A stretch of DNA of 64,000 nt from Algisphaera sp039180025 (GCA_039180025.1 JBCDDZ010000011.1:1-64000); one strand, 5' to 3'; counted from the first letter of the stretch, positions 1-8,690 are shown. Notes: a model not told the origin generated them from the sequence alone. A program made the numbers and translations.

Positions 1-90
1 CCGCGGGACTCTAAAAAGAGTACACCGCGGGCCTGAGGGGGTGGGTAGGTTTGATTCAGCCGTTTTATGATTCAGGTCGGCTGCTTGTTT

Positions 91-142
91 CAGTCACTCA
101 AAATCGTTTTCCTTTTCAGTCACTCAAAATCGTTTTCCTTTC
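91..142. repeat. 26-bp tandem duplication in the leader of the first gene
   Basis: Two adjacent 26-base copies beginning CAGTCACTCAAAATCG (91-116 and 117-142) differ only at the last base. The unit is not a multiple of three, so it argues that this stretch is untranslated leader and that the gene downstream starts at 222, not at the upstream in-frame ATG near 51. Confidence 0.85.
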
Positions 143-221
143 CGGATACATAACTTTTGAACCGCTCGATCTATTTCACTGCCCGATTCTTTTTCTAGAA
201 AAAACCGAGCTAGACTTAGGG

Positions 222-626
222 ATGAATAATCAAACCGCTTCGGTCAACGTCCCGATTACCCGCATCGCCCTGGTAGGACATTGCGGCTTCGACGGGTCTT
301 CGCTGTCCCGATGGCTCGAGGCGTCTTTCCCGGAACTGGAAGTGACCCGGGTAAACGACCAGGCCGCGCTCGACGCGGTGGCCGAACCCGAAAGCCTGCT
401 GCTAATCAACCGGCTCATCGAAGGCCGGTTCTCTTCGGCATCCAGCCTCGACATGATCCGGGAACTGGCGGCAGGCGAAAGTAAGCCCGCCATGATGCTG
501 ATTTCCAACTACCCGGAATCGCAAGCGCAAGCCGTGGACGCCGGCGCGCTGCCCGGCTTCGGCAAACAGGACATCGGTCGTCGCGATGCTGTGGATCGGC
601 TAAAGGAAATGATCTACGCCCGATGA
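222..626 (+). CDS. degenerate receiver-like protein
   Basis: A 134-residue soluble protein. The alternating hydrophobic strands (IALVGHCGFDG, then LLLINRLIEGRF, then PAMMLISNY) and a late Gly-Lys (GFGKQD) look like the receiver fold of response regulators. The usual phosphoacceptor Asp at the end of the third strand is Asn here (LLLIN), so ordinary phosphotransfer is unlikely; this is inference from pattern, not alignment. I chose ATG 222 because the frame upstream runs through a 26-bp tandem duplication. It is followed by a metallopeptidase and an ATP-grasp ligase on the same strand with gaps of about 90 bases, so the three may be co-expressed. Confidence 0.6.
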   Translation: MNNQTASVNVPITRIALVGHCGFDGSSLSRWLEASFPELEVTRVNDQAALDAVAEPESLLLINRLIEGRFSSASSLDMIRELAAGESKPAMMLISNYPESQAQAVDAGALPGFGKQDIGRRDAVDRLKEMIYAR

Positions 627-713
627 ACCCCGGCGGGAAAGCCCTTGACCTCGGTACACCCGCAACGTCTTTCCACAGACGCGATTTTTTCACGGTTGGT
701 CTATAGTGGATCT

Positions 714-1754
714 ATGGCCCGCCCTTTGTCCGTCAGCACCCGCCGCCTGTCCGCCATGACCGACGAGGCGTTGCTCGACTGTCGGCTCTGCGAGCTTCAG
801 CTCAAAATCACCGGCCCACTAGCGCAGCGGATCGACCGGCTCTACGCCGAACTCGCCGACCGCGGTCTCAAACGATTCCGCCCCCACTGCTGGCTGTCCA
901 ACGAATGGTTCAGCCCCGACGGGGTGCCGGGAATAGCCCTGCCGTTCTTCCTCGCGCATCCCCGGCTGATGAAGCTGGAAAAAAACCAGATGCTCGACCT
1001 CGAAGGGGGCACCGAGTCTTCCTGCCTTCGGATCCTGCGTCACGAGGCGGGCCACTGCATCGACACCGCCTACCGGCTACACCGCCGTAAACGATGGCGC
1101 GAGCTCTTCGGCAGTTTCACCGTGCCTTATCCCGAGACCTACCGTCCCCGGCCGAACTCACGCAACTTTGTGACCCATCTCGACGGCTGGTATGCCCAGG
1201 CCCACCCCGCCGAGGACTTCGCTGAAACCTTCGCCGTTTGGCTCCAGCCCCGCTCGCGCTGGCGTACCCAGTACCGCGGCTGGCCCGCCATGCAGAAGCT
1301 CGAATACGTCGACACCCTCATGGCCGAGATCGCCGCGGCGGACCGGCCCGCCCCGGTGCGCAGCCGCCGCCAGATCGAACCGCTCTCCCGTGACCGCCGC
1401 ACCCTCCGCGAACACTACCACGCCAAACGGCTCCGCTACGCCGACGAGTTCCCCGACTTCTACGACACGGACCTGTTCAAGATTTTCTCACCCGACTCCC
1501 GATACGCCCACCGCCCCACCGCCGCCAGTTTCCTCCGCCGCGTCCGCCCCGAGCTCCGCGAAAACGTCGCCCGCTGGACCGGCGCCCACGCCTACGCCAT
1601 CGATCAGGTCCTCCGCGACATGATCGACCGCTGCAAGGAACTGAAGCTCCGGCTCGCCACCCCGGAGAACAAAGCCCGCAGCGAAGCCACCATGATGGTC
1701 ACCGTCCAGACCATGAACTACATGCTCGCCCGCCACCACGCGGTTGCCCTCTGA
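714..1754 (+). CDS. putative zinc metallopeptidase (Peptidase_Mx type)
   Basis: 346 residues, no signal peptide or membrane segment seen. The zinc site is LRHEAGHCID near residue 110 (HExxH), and a glutamate-rich helix HPAEDFAETFAVWL near residue 165 can supply the third ligand, as in gluzincin-like families. The arrangement resembles the Pfam family of putative zinc-binding metallopeptidases seen in Planctomycetes and Proteobacteria. ATG 714 is preferred over the upstream 645 start because the extra N-terminus has no conserved character. The neighbouring ATP-grasp ligase 88 bases downstream suggests the pair forms and cleaves, or modifies, a peptide or isopeptide bond; substrate unknown. Confidence 0.75.
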   Translation: MARPLSVSTRRLSAMTDEALLDCRLCELQLKITGPLAQRIDRLYAELADRGLKRFRPHCWLSNEWFSPDGVPGIALPFFLAHPRLMKLEKNQMLDLEGGTESSCLRILRHEAGHCIDTAYRLHRRKRWRELFGSFTVPYPETYRPRPNSRNFVTHLDGWYAQAHPAEDFAETFAVWLQPRSRWRTQYRGWPAMQKLEYVDTLMAEIAAADRPAPVRSRRQIEPLSRDRRTLREHYHAKRLRYADEFPDFYDTDLFKIFSPDSRYAHRPTAASFLRRVRPELRENVARWTGAHAYAIDQVLRDMIDRCKELKLRLATPENKARSEATMMVTVQTMNYMLARHHAVAL

Positions 1755-1841
1755 GTTTCACGCCACCGCAGCTTCTTCCGCACCTCTTTTTGTACCCCGT
1801 TTCTCCCCCCCTCTCCTCACGCAGGCCGCGAAACCCCCGAG

Positions 1842-2879
1842 ATGAAAAAGAATCTCCGTATCCTGCTGCTTGTCCACGAGTCGCTGATCCCCCCCGACAC
1901 CGTCGCCGGGCTCAGCGACAAAGAGGTTGCGCCGTTCAAAACCGAGTTCGACGTCATGGCCACCCTCCGAGACATGGGGCACACCGTCTGGCCCATCGGC
2001 ATCGGATCCGACCTCGGGGTGATCCAAAAAGCCGTCGATGCGCTGCAACCCGACCTCGCGTTTAATCTCCTCGAGGAGTTCGCCGGTGTCGGTGTCTTCG
2101 ATGCGCACGTCGCTTCCTACCTCGAAGCCATCAAACTCCCGACCACCGGCTGCAACCCCCGTGGGCTCACCCTCGCCCACAACAAAGCCATCGCCAAGAT
2201 GATCTGCCGCTACCACCGCATCCCCGTCCCCGCCTTCCACGTCTTCCCTCTGGTCCGGCCCACGACTCGACTCCGCCGGCCCAACCGCCTCGAATTCCCC
2301 CTGATCGTCAAGTCCCTTACCGAAGAAGGCAGCGTCGGCATCGCCCAGGCCTCGGTCGTCCACGACGACGAAAAACTCTTCGAGCGCATCCGCTTCATCC
2401 ACCGGCAGCTCCGCACCGATGCCCTGGTCGAACACTACATCGACGGCCGTGAGCTCTACGTCGGCGTCCTGGGCAACGACCGGCTTCAGACCCTGCCGAT
2501 CTGGGAAATCCAGTTCAACAACCTCCGCGAGGGCGCGCCTAAAATCGCCACCGATAAAATCAAATGGGACGACGAGTATCAGAAAAAAATCGGGCTCACC
2601 ACCGGCCCCGCCGCCGCCCTCCCCGACAGCCTCGCCACCGACCTCCCCCGCCTCGCCAAACGCGTCTACCGCGCCCTCCAACTCTCCGGCTACGCCCGCC
2701 TCGATTTCCGGCTCGACCCCCGCGGCCGAGCCTATCTCCTCGAGGCCAACCCAAACCCCCAACTCATGTACGGCGAAGACTTCGCCGAATCCGCCGAACA
2801 CGGCGGCATCGACTACGCCCCGCTGCTACAAAAAATACTCAACCTCGGCCTCCGCTACCGCCTCATCGGCCAGGCCTAA
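1842..2879 (+). CDS. ATP-grasp ligase, D-alanine-D-alanine ligase-like
   Basis: 345 residues. It has the ATP-grasp layout: an N-terminal domain (to about residue 110, with DLAFNLLEEFAGVG, a Ddl-like signature), a central nucleotide-binding domain (FPLIVKSLTEEGSVGI, the Gly-rich loop and its Lys) and a C-terminal metal site ending ARLDFRLDPRG then LLEANPNPQL, where the Glu and Asn bind Mg-ATP. Such enzymes join a carboxylate to an amine through an acyl phosphate. A separate, more typical Ddl is encoded at 39845-40759, so this one probably has another substrate. It follows the metallopeptidase with an 87-base gap on the same strand. Confidence 0.75.
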   Translation: MKKNLRILLLVHESLIPPDTVAGLSDKEVAPFKTEFDVMATLRDMGHTVWPIGIGSDLGVIQKAVDALQPDLAFNLLEEFAGVGVFDAHVASYLEAIKLPTTGCNPRGLTLAHNKAIAKMICRYHRIPVPAFHVFPLVRPTTRLRRPNRLEFPLIVKSLTEEGSVGIAQASVVHDDEKLFERIRFIHRQLRTDALVEHYIDGRELYVGVLGNDRLQTLPIWEIQFNNLREGAPKIATDKIKWDDEYQKKIGLTTGPAAALPDSLATDLPRLAKRVYRALQLSGYARLDFRLDPRGRAYLLEANPNPQLMYGEDFAESAEHGGIDYAPLLQKILNLGLRYRLIGQA

Positions 2880-2947
2880 CCCACATCATTTCACCCCCAA
2901 GCCGCGTCATCGAAACGACCCCGATCCGTTGAGTGTGAACCCCCTTT

Positions 2948-3053
2948 CTTTTCGTAGCGGGTGGCGACGCGCGGGCACTGCTTGATCCGGCGGAAGAACC
3001 ACTCGATCACGTTACGGTGCGGGTATCACTTAAGGTCGTATCGCTTGTTACAG
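2948..3053 (-). pseudogene. C-terminal remnant of an IS5/IS4-type transposase (minus strand)
   Basis: Read on the minus strand this stretch encodes CNKRYDLK, a TGA stop, then YPHRNVIEWFFRRIKQ and ATRYEK, which is the typical C-terminal DDE segment of IS5/IS4-like transposases (R-N-x-I-E-x-F-F-x-R-x-K-Q, with the catalytic Glu). The in-frame stop and the abrupt loss of similarity after ATRYEK show it is a dead fragment. It lies head to head with a second transposase fragment on the plus strand. Confidence 0.7.
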
Positions 3054-3059
3054 TTGCGG

Positions 3060-3572
3060 ATGGGGGCCGCCACGATCCTCGATAGCCGTACCTTACGAAG
3101 CACCCCCGAGAGTGGCGGCCGAGCCGGCGACGACGGGCACAAAAAGAAGCGCGGCAGCAAACTGCACTTGGCGGTGGACACCCTGGGCCACCTGCTGGCG
3201 CTGACCGTCACGCCCGCCAACGAAGACGACCGTAAGCGGGTCGGCGAGCTAGCGCGACAAGTTCAAGAAGCGACCAATCCGCAGGTTCAGTGGGCCTATG
3301 TCGATCAAGGCTATACCGGCGGCAAAGCCGCGGACGCCGCCCAGGCACACGGGATTCAGCTGGAAGTGGTCAAGCTGCCCTACGCCAAACGCGGCTTCGT
3401 GTTGCCGCCCAGGCGTTGGGTGGTCGAACGCAGCTTCGCGTGGGCCAGCCGCTTCCGCCGGTCGGTGAAAGACTACGAACGCTTGCCCGCCACGCCGGAG
3501 GGCCTGCACATCGCCGCGTTCATCATCCTCATGCCCGCTCAATTCGCCGACGCCACGCAAGAAAGTGCATAA
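3060..3572 (+). pseudogene. 5'-truncated IS5-family transposase
   Basis: The frame keeps the catalytic half of a DDE transposase: ILDSRTLRST (first Asp), a KKKRGSKLHLAVDTLG segment, WAYVDQGYTGG (second Asp) and RRWVVERSFAWASRFRR (the Glu). About 170 residues remain; the N-terminal helix-turn-helix third of the usual protein is missing and the 5' end merges with an opposed fragment of another element. No flanking terminal inverted repeats were evident. I treat it as an inactive insertion-sequence remnant. Confidence 0.75.
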
Positions 3573-3621
3573 CAGGCGCTAGAACGGCAACGGTCACCGG
3601 TCACCGGTCACACCGCAAACG

Positions 3622-4179
3622 ATGCGTCGGCTCAAACAGGGCCGCGACTCGCTGCTGGAATACTTCGGCAAAGATCAAGCGGTGCATGGCATCACGGAGG
3701 CCAACGCCGAGAATGATCAGCGCTGGTTGCGCCACGAAGCCCCGCACCGCCGGCGTGAAGGTGTGACCGGGTTTGCCGAGCCGGGCGAGGTGCTGGTGTT
3801 GCCATGGCTTACCGACCGCTCGTCCGCTGCCCTACGCAAGCCCTTGCAGCGGGCCATCGACCGGGCCGGCGTGAAGCCCTGGCCGCGGCTCTGGCACAAC
3901 CTACGTTCGACCCGGCAGACCGAGCTTGAGCGGCACTTCCCAAGCCACGTCGTTTGCGCTTGGTTGGGAAACAGTCGAGCCGTAGCGGCGAAGCACTATC
4001 TGCAGGTCACCGACGACGACTTTGCCGCGGCAATCTGCGGCATCGAAAAAAGCGCTGCTCTGAGCGCTGCGATCATGCACGGTCATAGCGAGTCACCTGA
4101 AACAGAAACCGCCCTAACGGGGTCAGGGCGGGGCATCGATGGTCAGGTCGTCCTAAACAATGACCCCTACGGGATTTGA
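3622..4179 (+). pseudogene. decayed tyrosine recombinase (phage-type integrase) beside tRNA-Glu
   Basis: The C-terminal part is recognisable as a tyrosine recombinase: LWHNLRSTRQTELERHFPS (the box II H-x-L-R), VVCAWLGNS, and KHYLQVTDDDF with the nucleophile Tyr. The N-terminal part (DSLLEYFGKDQAVHGIT) matches the SAM-like core-binding domain, but the two are joined by only about 40 residues, so most of the middle, including the first catalytic Arg region, has been deleted. The frame runs on past its natural end into the tRNA gene. Position and orientation, with its 3' end at the 3' end of tRNA-Glu, fit an integrative element that once used that tRNA as attachment site. Confidence 0.75.
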
Positions 4180-4235
4180 ACCCGTGTTACCAGGATGAAA
4201 ACCTGGTGTCCTAGACCAGACTAGACGAAGGGGCC
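4161..4235 (-). tRNA. tRNA-Glu (anticodon UUC)
   Basis: On the minus strand the acceptor stem GGCCCCT pairs with AGGGGTC, the anticodon arm is CCAGG-TTTTCAT-CCTGG giving anticodon TTC, and the T arm carries GGGTTCAAATCCC. The discriminator base is A; CCA is not encoded. A decayed integrase abuts its 3' end. Confidence 0.95.
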
Positions 4236-4686
4236 GTCCGAATCGGTTCAGCATTCTAACGAACCCGAGCGGCGAGGCAAACGCCATTTCTTGAACCGTT
4301 GGCTTCCGCCTCGAATCGTCCGGGTCGCGAACTTTTTCTGGCCTCAATCGTCATAACCGTTACAGACCCACCGATCCCCCCCAGAACCGCCCCTGCACGG
4401 TCGGTTCGACCAGGCATGGGCAGGAAGCGTGGTAAACTATGGAACGCTGCTCAGGTTGAGTTCAGTCACAAGACACCGAAGTGAATTTGATTCATAATCA
4501 CCGCTGCTTCCCGAATCCAAACCACCGCCTCATCGACTTGCGCCACGCCCTGATCTGCCTCCGCCAACCGCCCCAAGCTGTACTCAACCACGCCTTCCAG
4601 ACCTTTCCCATCCCCTGAGCCCATGACCGACGCGACCGCTTGAGGGTGCCCTGACCCAGACCCTCAGGGCAGGTAAGGAAACGATT
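4236..4686. other. intergenic region between tRNA-Glu and the FHA gene
   Basis: About 450 bases with no credible gene. Short frames here lack family features. An AAGGA motif at 4675-4679 serves as ribosome binding site for the TTG start at 4687. No clear promoter or terminator was resolved. Confidence 0.5.
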
Positions 4687-7494
4687 TTGCTCACGCTGAT
4701 CCAGTTGCATCCCGACGAGCGGAGGAAGCCACAGACCCATCAGGTCCGGGGTGGGCTCACGCAAGTCATCGGGCGACGCGACGGCGACATCGTCGTCAAC
4801 GATTCCCGCGTGTCCCGGCGGCACGCCGAGGTCTCGGTGCAGAACGGTGTCTGGGTAGTACGCGATCTGGGGTCGTCCAACGGCACCTGGGTCAACGGGG
4901 AAAAGATCGCCGGGCTTTGTGAACTCGAAGAGGGCGACCGCCTCCAGGTTGGCCGGGTCACGCTGGTGGTCGGCCGAGTCGAAGTCGATCTCGAAGCCGC
5001 GTCTCCTGCGCAGGCCCCGGCAGATCTCGAAGACCCCGGCGAGACCGCGGTCCACGCGTCCGGAGGCTCATCCTGGATGGGTTCGGCCTCTATCCCCGAA
5101 GCCGACCCGCTGCCTGTGGTGTCCGCCGGCAGCGACGCGCCGTCGGACGCTGAAACGCCCGAAGAAACGAACGCGTCCGCGTCAGCCGCGGAGCCTCGAA
5201 TTGAGGATCCGCCCGACCCGGTGTGTGACGAAGCTTCCCGCCCGGACACACCGAGCGTCGGGTCGAACGCGGGGTCCTCGATCGGTGGCCTTGAGCTTCC
5301 GCCCGCCTCACAAATACCGCAAGCGCCCGACCGTCCGCAAGCGGTGGAATCCCTCGAAGCATCCGCTGATACCGCGGGCGAATCCTCGGCCCCCCATACC
5401 GCTGACGCCGCGGCATCGGCGGATCCTGCCTTCTCCGACGAGCAAGCTCCTTCTTATATGGCAGACTCATTCTCTGCTGGGAGTGGCCTGGAACCCCCGG
5501 ATGTCGGCGGATCTTCGATTTCGCTGAGCGCCATGGATTCGGGAACCTGGCAGCCGCACGACCCGCCGGGCCGCCCACCGGATGAACCGGCCCCGTCTAC
5601 GGAAGGCCGTAATGAAACCTCTGGGGAGAGTTCGCCTCGTCGGATGGTTCGGCCCGACTCGCCGCTCGATACCGCAGGTGCCGGCTTATCCACCCCCGAG
5701 GCTGACCGCTCCGGTCTCGATACGGCGGTGCAGCCCGAAGCCGCGGCAGACGAACCGGCCGAGCACGATCAAGCTCCAGCCGAAAACGCGGACCGCACCG
5801 AAGATGACGCGCCCGCCCCGATCTACAGCCTATCCCTAGAAGAAGCGAATCCGCCCCCTTCCGCCGAGCCATTGGATACACCCGCGGAAAAAGCGGAGAC
5901 CGAGCAATCCCCCGCGACCCCCGCCAACCCGACCGATCCGCGGCAAGGGTCTTCGATTATCGACTTGAGTGTCGCCGAGCCAGAAAGCGCAGAGTCGGAA
6001 CCCGAGCCGACCGACCTTGTTTCGACCCCACCGGAAAACGCGACGGCTCCCCAAGCGGACGCCGCGAGCAAGCAGGAACCATTGGCCAGCCCGGTGGAAA
6101 TGGACACGCTCGCGACCACGGCCCCGGACGATCGCGAAAGCTTGGTCGCGGTAGATGAAGACCGGCCGGAATCGGACATGGTCGAACCCGAAGACGAGGG
6201 CGTGCTCAGCGTGGCGTCGTCTTCACGCCACGTCGGACGGTGGGCGGCGGTCTTGCTGCTGGCCACCGGTGTAGGAGTTGCTGCCTGGGTGTACCAGCGG
6301 TCGGCCGGGCCCGACTCCATCGTCGGCCGTACCGATCTCCAAGCGGGCCCCGCCCAAACCGCTCTCCCCGAAGAAAACGAGCCCCAAAACGAACCCCAAG
6401 TGGCCCTCGCCCCCCCTAGCCCGCCTCCCGCCGCCCCGGCCGAGTCCGCACCGACGGACCCTGTGCCCGAAGCATCTCCCGCCAACCGATCGGCCCCCTT
6501 CGGTTCATCGACCACGCTGACCCGTCCCCCCGCCCGCTCTTCGCTGTCGCGATCGCCCGCGGTAAACCGCCCGGCCACGCCGGCCCAGCCCACGCCGCCG
6601 GCCGAAACTACCCCCGATCCGCGCCCCGCGGTCGCCCCAGAGTCTCTCGCGCCTGCCGCCCCGCCTACCCCTCTACCCGCCCCGGAAACGCCGACCGACC
6701 CCGCGGTGGTGGCGACCCAGCCCGCCCCTCAACCCGAGTCTGCCACCGTCGCCGATGAACAAGGGCGTTCCGCGGAGACCGAGATACCCGCAGCGGACCC
6801 TACCCCTTCGGGATCTTTAGCACTCGCCCCCTCGCGGCCGCCCAACCCCGTGGCGACCGGTCCCGAGCCGTCCGTCCCCGCGGCCACCGCACCCACCCCG
6901 GAACCAAGCCCCGCCCCAGCGCCAGCCACTCCGCCCCGGCGGGTGGTCTATGTCGTCGATACCTCGGGATCCATGGTGGACTCCATGAATCAAGGTGTTT
7001 TGACTTGGCTGAGTCAGGAAATCCGCGGCCTCTCAAGTCGGGACCGTTTCACGGTGCTGTTCTTCCGCAGCAGTGAGGTGATCGAAGTCCCTCCGCAGGG
7101 GCTCAAGTCCGGCGATGCCGCGCGTGACGAGGTCCTCGCTTGGTTTTCTCCAGATCAGGGGAACGTCCGCCCCCGCGGCCGGTCCGAACCTTTTGACGCT
7201 CTTCAGTTGGCCGGGACCTATGAACCCACCGAAGTGGTGATCCTGTCGGACGACAAATTCGGGGACCGCGGCAGCCGATCCGCCGCGTTCGACGCCCGGG
7301 ATATCGCACCCCTGTTCAACGCCTCCTCGGTCACGGTCAACACCGTCCAGTTTTATTATCAAAACTCCGACGACCCACGGCTGGAGCAGATCGCCCAGCG
7401 GTACGGCGGAACCTTCGAGTTTGTCGAGGAACCGCCGTTCCAACCCGAAGCCGACGGCAACGCAGGGGTCGATCTGCTGGGCGGAGCCCGCTGA
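4687..7494 (+). CDS. FHA domain protein with disordered linker, one membrane segment and C-terminal VWA-like domain
   Basis: 935 residues. Residues 1-95 form a forkhead-associated domain (IGRRDGDIVVNDSRVSRRHA and LGSSNGTWVNG carry the phosphothreonine-binding Gly-Arg, Ser-Arg-His and Asn-Gly residues). A Pro/Glu/Ser/Asp-rich linker follows to about residue 515, then one membrane helix (WAAVLLLATGVGVAAWVY), a second Pro/Ala linker, and from about residue 755 a von Willebrand A-like domain whose MIDAS begins VVYVVDTSGSM. So the FHA lies in the cytoplasm and the VWA outside it. The start is a TTG, chosen because AAGGA sits 8 bases upstream and the FHA begins at once. Confidence 0.8.
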   Translation: MLTLIQLHPDERRKPQTHQVRGGLTQVIGRRDGDIVVNDSRVSRRHAEVSVQNGVWVVRDLGSSNGTWVNGEKIAGLCELEEGDRLQVGRVTLVVGRVEVDLEAASPAQAPADLEDPGETAVHASGGSSWMGSASIPEADPLPVVSAGSDAPSDAETPEETNASASAAEPRIEDPPDPVCDEASRPDTPSVGSNAGSSIGGLELPPASQIPQAPDRPQAVESLEASADTAGESSAPHTADAAASADPAFSDEQAPSYMADSFSAGSGLEPPDVGGSSISLSAMDSGTWQPHDPPGRPPDEPAPSTEGRNETSGESSPRRMVRPDSPLDTAGAGLSTPEADRSGLDTAVQPEAAADEPAEHDQAPAENADRTEDDAPAPIYSLSLEEANPPPSAEPLDTPAEKAETEQSPATPANPTDPRQGSSIIDLSVAEPESAESEPEPTDLVSTPPENATAPQADAASKQEPLASPVEMDTLATTAPDDRESLVAVDEDRPESDMVEPEDEGVLSVASSSRHVGRWAAVLLLATGVGVAAWVYQRSAGPDSIVGRTDLQAGPAQTALPEENEPQNEPQVALAPPSPPPAAPAESAPTDPVPEASPANRSAPFGSSTTLTRPPARSSLSRSPAVNRPATPAQPTPPAETTPDPRPAVAPESLAPAAPPTPLPAPETPTDPAVVATQPAPQPESATVADEQGRSAETEIPAADPTPSGSLALAPSRPPNPVATGPEPSVPAATAPTPEPSPAPAPATPPRRVVYVVDTSGSMVDSMNQGVLTWLSQEIRGLSSRDRFTVLFFRSSEVIEVPPQGLKSGDAARDEVLAWFSPDQGNVRPRGRSEPFDALQLAGTYEPTEVVILSDDKFGDRGSRSAAFDARDIAPLFNASSVTVNTVQFYYQNSDDPRLEQIAQRYGGTFEFVEEPPFQPEADGNAGVDLLGGAR

Positions 7495-7629
7495 CCCTCC
7501 GCCCCTACCGTCCAACCGAAACAATGGGTTGCACGCATCCGTCCGCCAACCGTGTAGACGCAAGGCTCGGCCCAAACCATCCTGTCCACGTTCTATACGG
7601 CGAGTTCCGAGCGCTAAACCCTGAGCTTG

Positions 7630-7666
7630 CCTTAGGCAATACCTCCTAGCGGGGCAAAGCCTAAGG
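7630..7666. repeat. 8-bp inverted repeat between convergent genes
   Basis: CCTTAGGC (7630-7637) is mirrored exactly by GCCTAAGG (7659-7666), with a 21-base loop. It lies between the convergent ends of the FHA gene and the LuxR-type gene. There is no T-run, so a simple intrinsic terminator is not proven. The rest of 7495-7716 holds nothing else I can name. Confidence 0.5.
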
Positions 7667-7716
7667 GATAAAAAGCTTCACCCGCCGCCGCCGTGCTTTC
7701 AGCGGCATACGCCGAC

Positions 7717-8520
7717 CTAGCCCGGCTCTTTGGTGCGCGAAAGGCGGTGTTCGAGGGTCTCGATACTCCGTTGGAGGCTGTCGATCAGACGCATCCGGCC
7801 GAGTTCCGCGCCCGCCCGGCCGGCACAAACGCGGAGCACCGTCTCGGCGGCGGGGTCGAATCCGCTCTTGCCTTCACGGTCTTCGTACACAATTAATGTA
7901 CCCACCGGCTCGTCGGCGCCGGGGGATTCCAGCCGGATGCCCATATACTGCCGCATGACCCCCTCGGCGGTCTGGGTATATTCGGTGTAGGGCGACGTCA
8001 CCGGCTCTTCACAGCGGTAGAAGCCCCGCCGGATCGCCTCGCGGCAGGGCTCGTGTTCCAGTTCCAACGTGAAGTCATTCACCAGGCCGCCGCCGTGCCA
8101 AAACGCCACCGTCCGCAGCACCCGAGATTCTTCATCAAGATTCAGGATTCCCGCACCGGTCGTATCCAAAGTCTTAACCAAATGCTCGACCAGGACGCGG
8201 AAGTAGGCCAAGTCGATGGCCGACGCCGATGCCGTCTCGATACGGTAGACGGCTTCGCTGGCGTGCCGATCATCCACCAGCCGGGCCCGCGGATCGCCCT
8301 CGCGGTGCGGGATCAGCGTCTCGCCGAGGTACAGCGGCGCGAGGCCGACCTGGATCGCCAACCGGGCCAACTCGACGCGGTTACTTGCGCCCAGTTTACG
8401 GCCCAGCGATTGGCGGTGGGTCTCGATCGTCTTCACGCTGCGGAACAGCTTGTCGGCGATTTGGGGGATCGATAGCCCTCGGCCGATCAGCCCCAGAACC
8501 TGCTTTTCGCGCGGCGTCAG
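7717..8520 (-). CDS. LuxR-type HTH regulator with GAF-like domain; start codon unclear
   Basis: The protein begins with a LuxR/GerE helix-turn-helix (LTPREKQVLGLIGRGLSIPQ, then SVKTIETHRQSLGRKLGASN) followed by about 190 residues resembling a GAF sensor (TGAGILNLDEESRVLRTVAF... VGTLIVYEDREG). The coordinate 8520 marks the first recognisable HTH residue. In this frame no ATG, GTG or TTG occurs between the upstream stop at 8614-8616 and the HTH; the GTG at 8436 would cut the HTH in half. An ATG at 8623 in the next frame leads to CCC-TGA-C at 8563-8557, from which a +1 shift enters the HTH frame. Either a non-standard start, a frameshift or a damaged gene is implied. Confidence 0.7.
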   Translation of the reverse strand: MTPREKQVLGLIGRGLSIPQIADKLFRSVKTIETHRQSLGRKLGASNRVELARLAIQVGLAPLYLGETLIPHREGDPRARLVDDRHASEAVYRIETASASAIDLAYFRVLVEHLVKTLDTTGAGILNLDEESRVLRTVAFWHGGGLVNDFTLELEHEPCREAIRRGFYRCEEPVTSPYTEYTQTAEGVMRQYMGIRLESPGADEPVGTLIVYEDREGKSGFDPAAETVLRVCAGRAGAELGRMRLIDSLQRSIETLEHRLSRTKEPG

Positions 8521-8690
8521 TGATTGGATATCAGGCTCGATGATGCCAGGCTCCGGGTCAGGGATGCGTGTACAAGCCCAGCCCAGCGGTCGCTGAAGCG
8601 GATAAGGCTTCGTTCAACGTCATAGCGATTTTGATCGCGTGCTCCCCCGCGGTCGCCTTCAAATTCACCAAGCGTTGGGGGCGGCTGACC

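Noticed and set aside
1758..2801. Long minus-strand frame (about 347 codons) opposite the ATP-grasp gene
   Set aside because: It lies opposite a gene with clear ATP-grasp motifs; it is Gly/Ala/Val/Glu-rich shadow coding with no recognisable domain. High G+C leaves antisense frames open.
3590..3615. GGTCACC repeats before the integrase remnant as an attachment site
   Set aside because: Short tandem CACCGGT-type repeat with no partner copy near the tRNA 3' end that I could see.
8558..8623. A separate 21-codon gene starting at ATG 8623
   Set aside because: Ends at the TGA that abuts the HTH frame and lacks a ribosome binding site; better viewed as part of the frameshift question than as its own gene.
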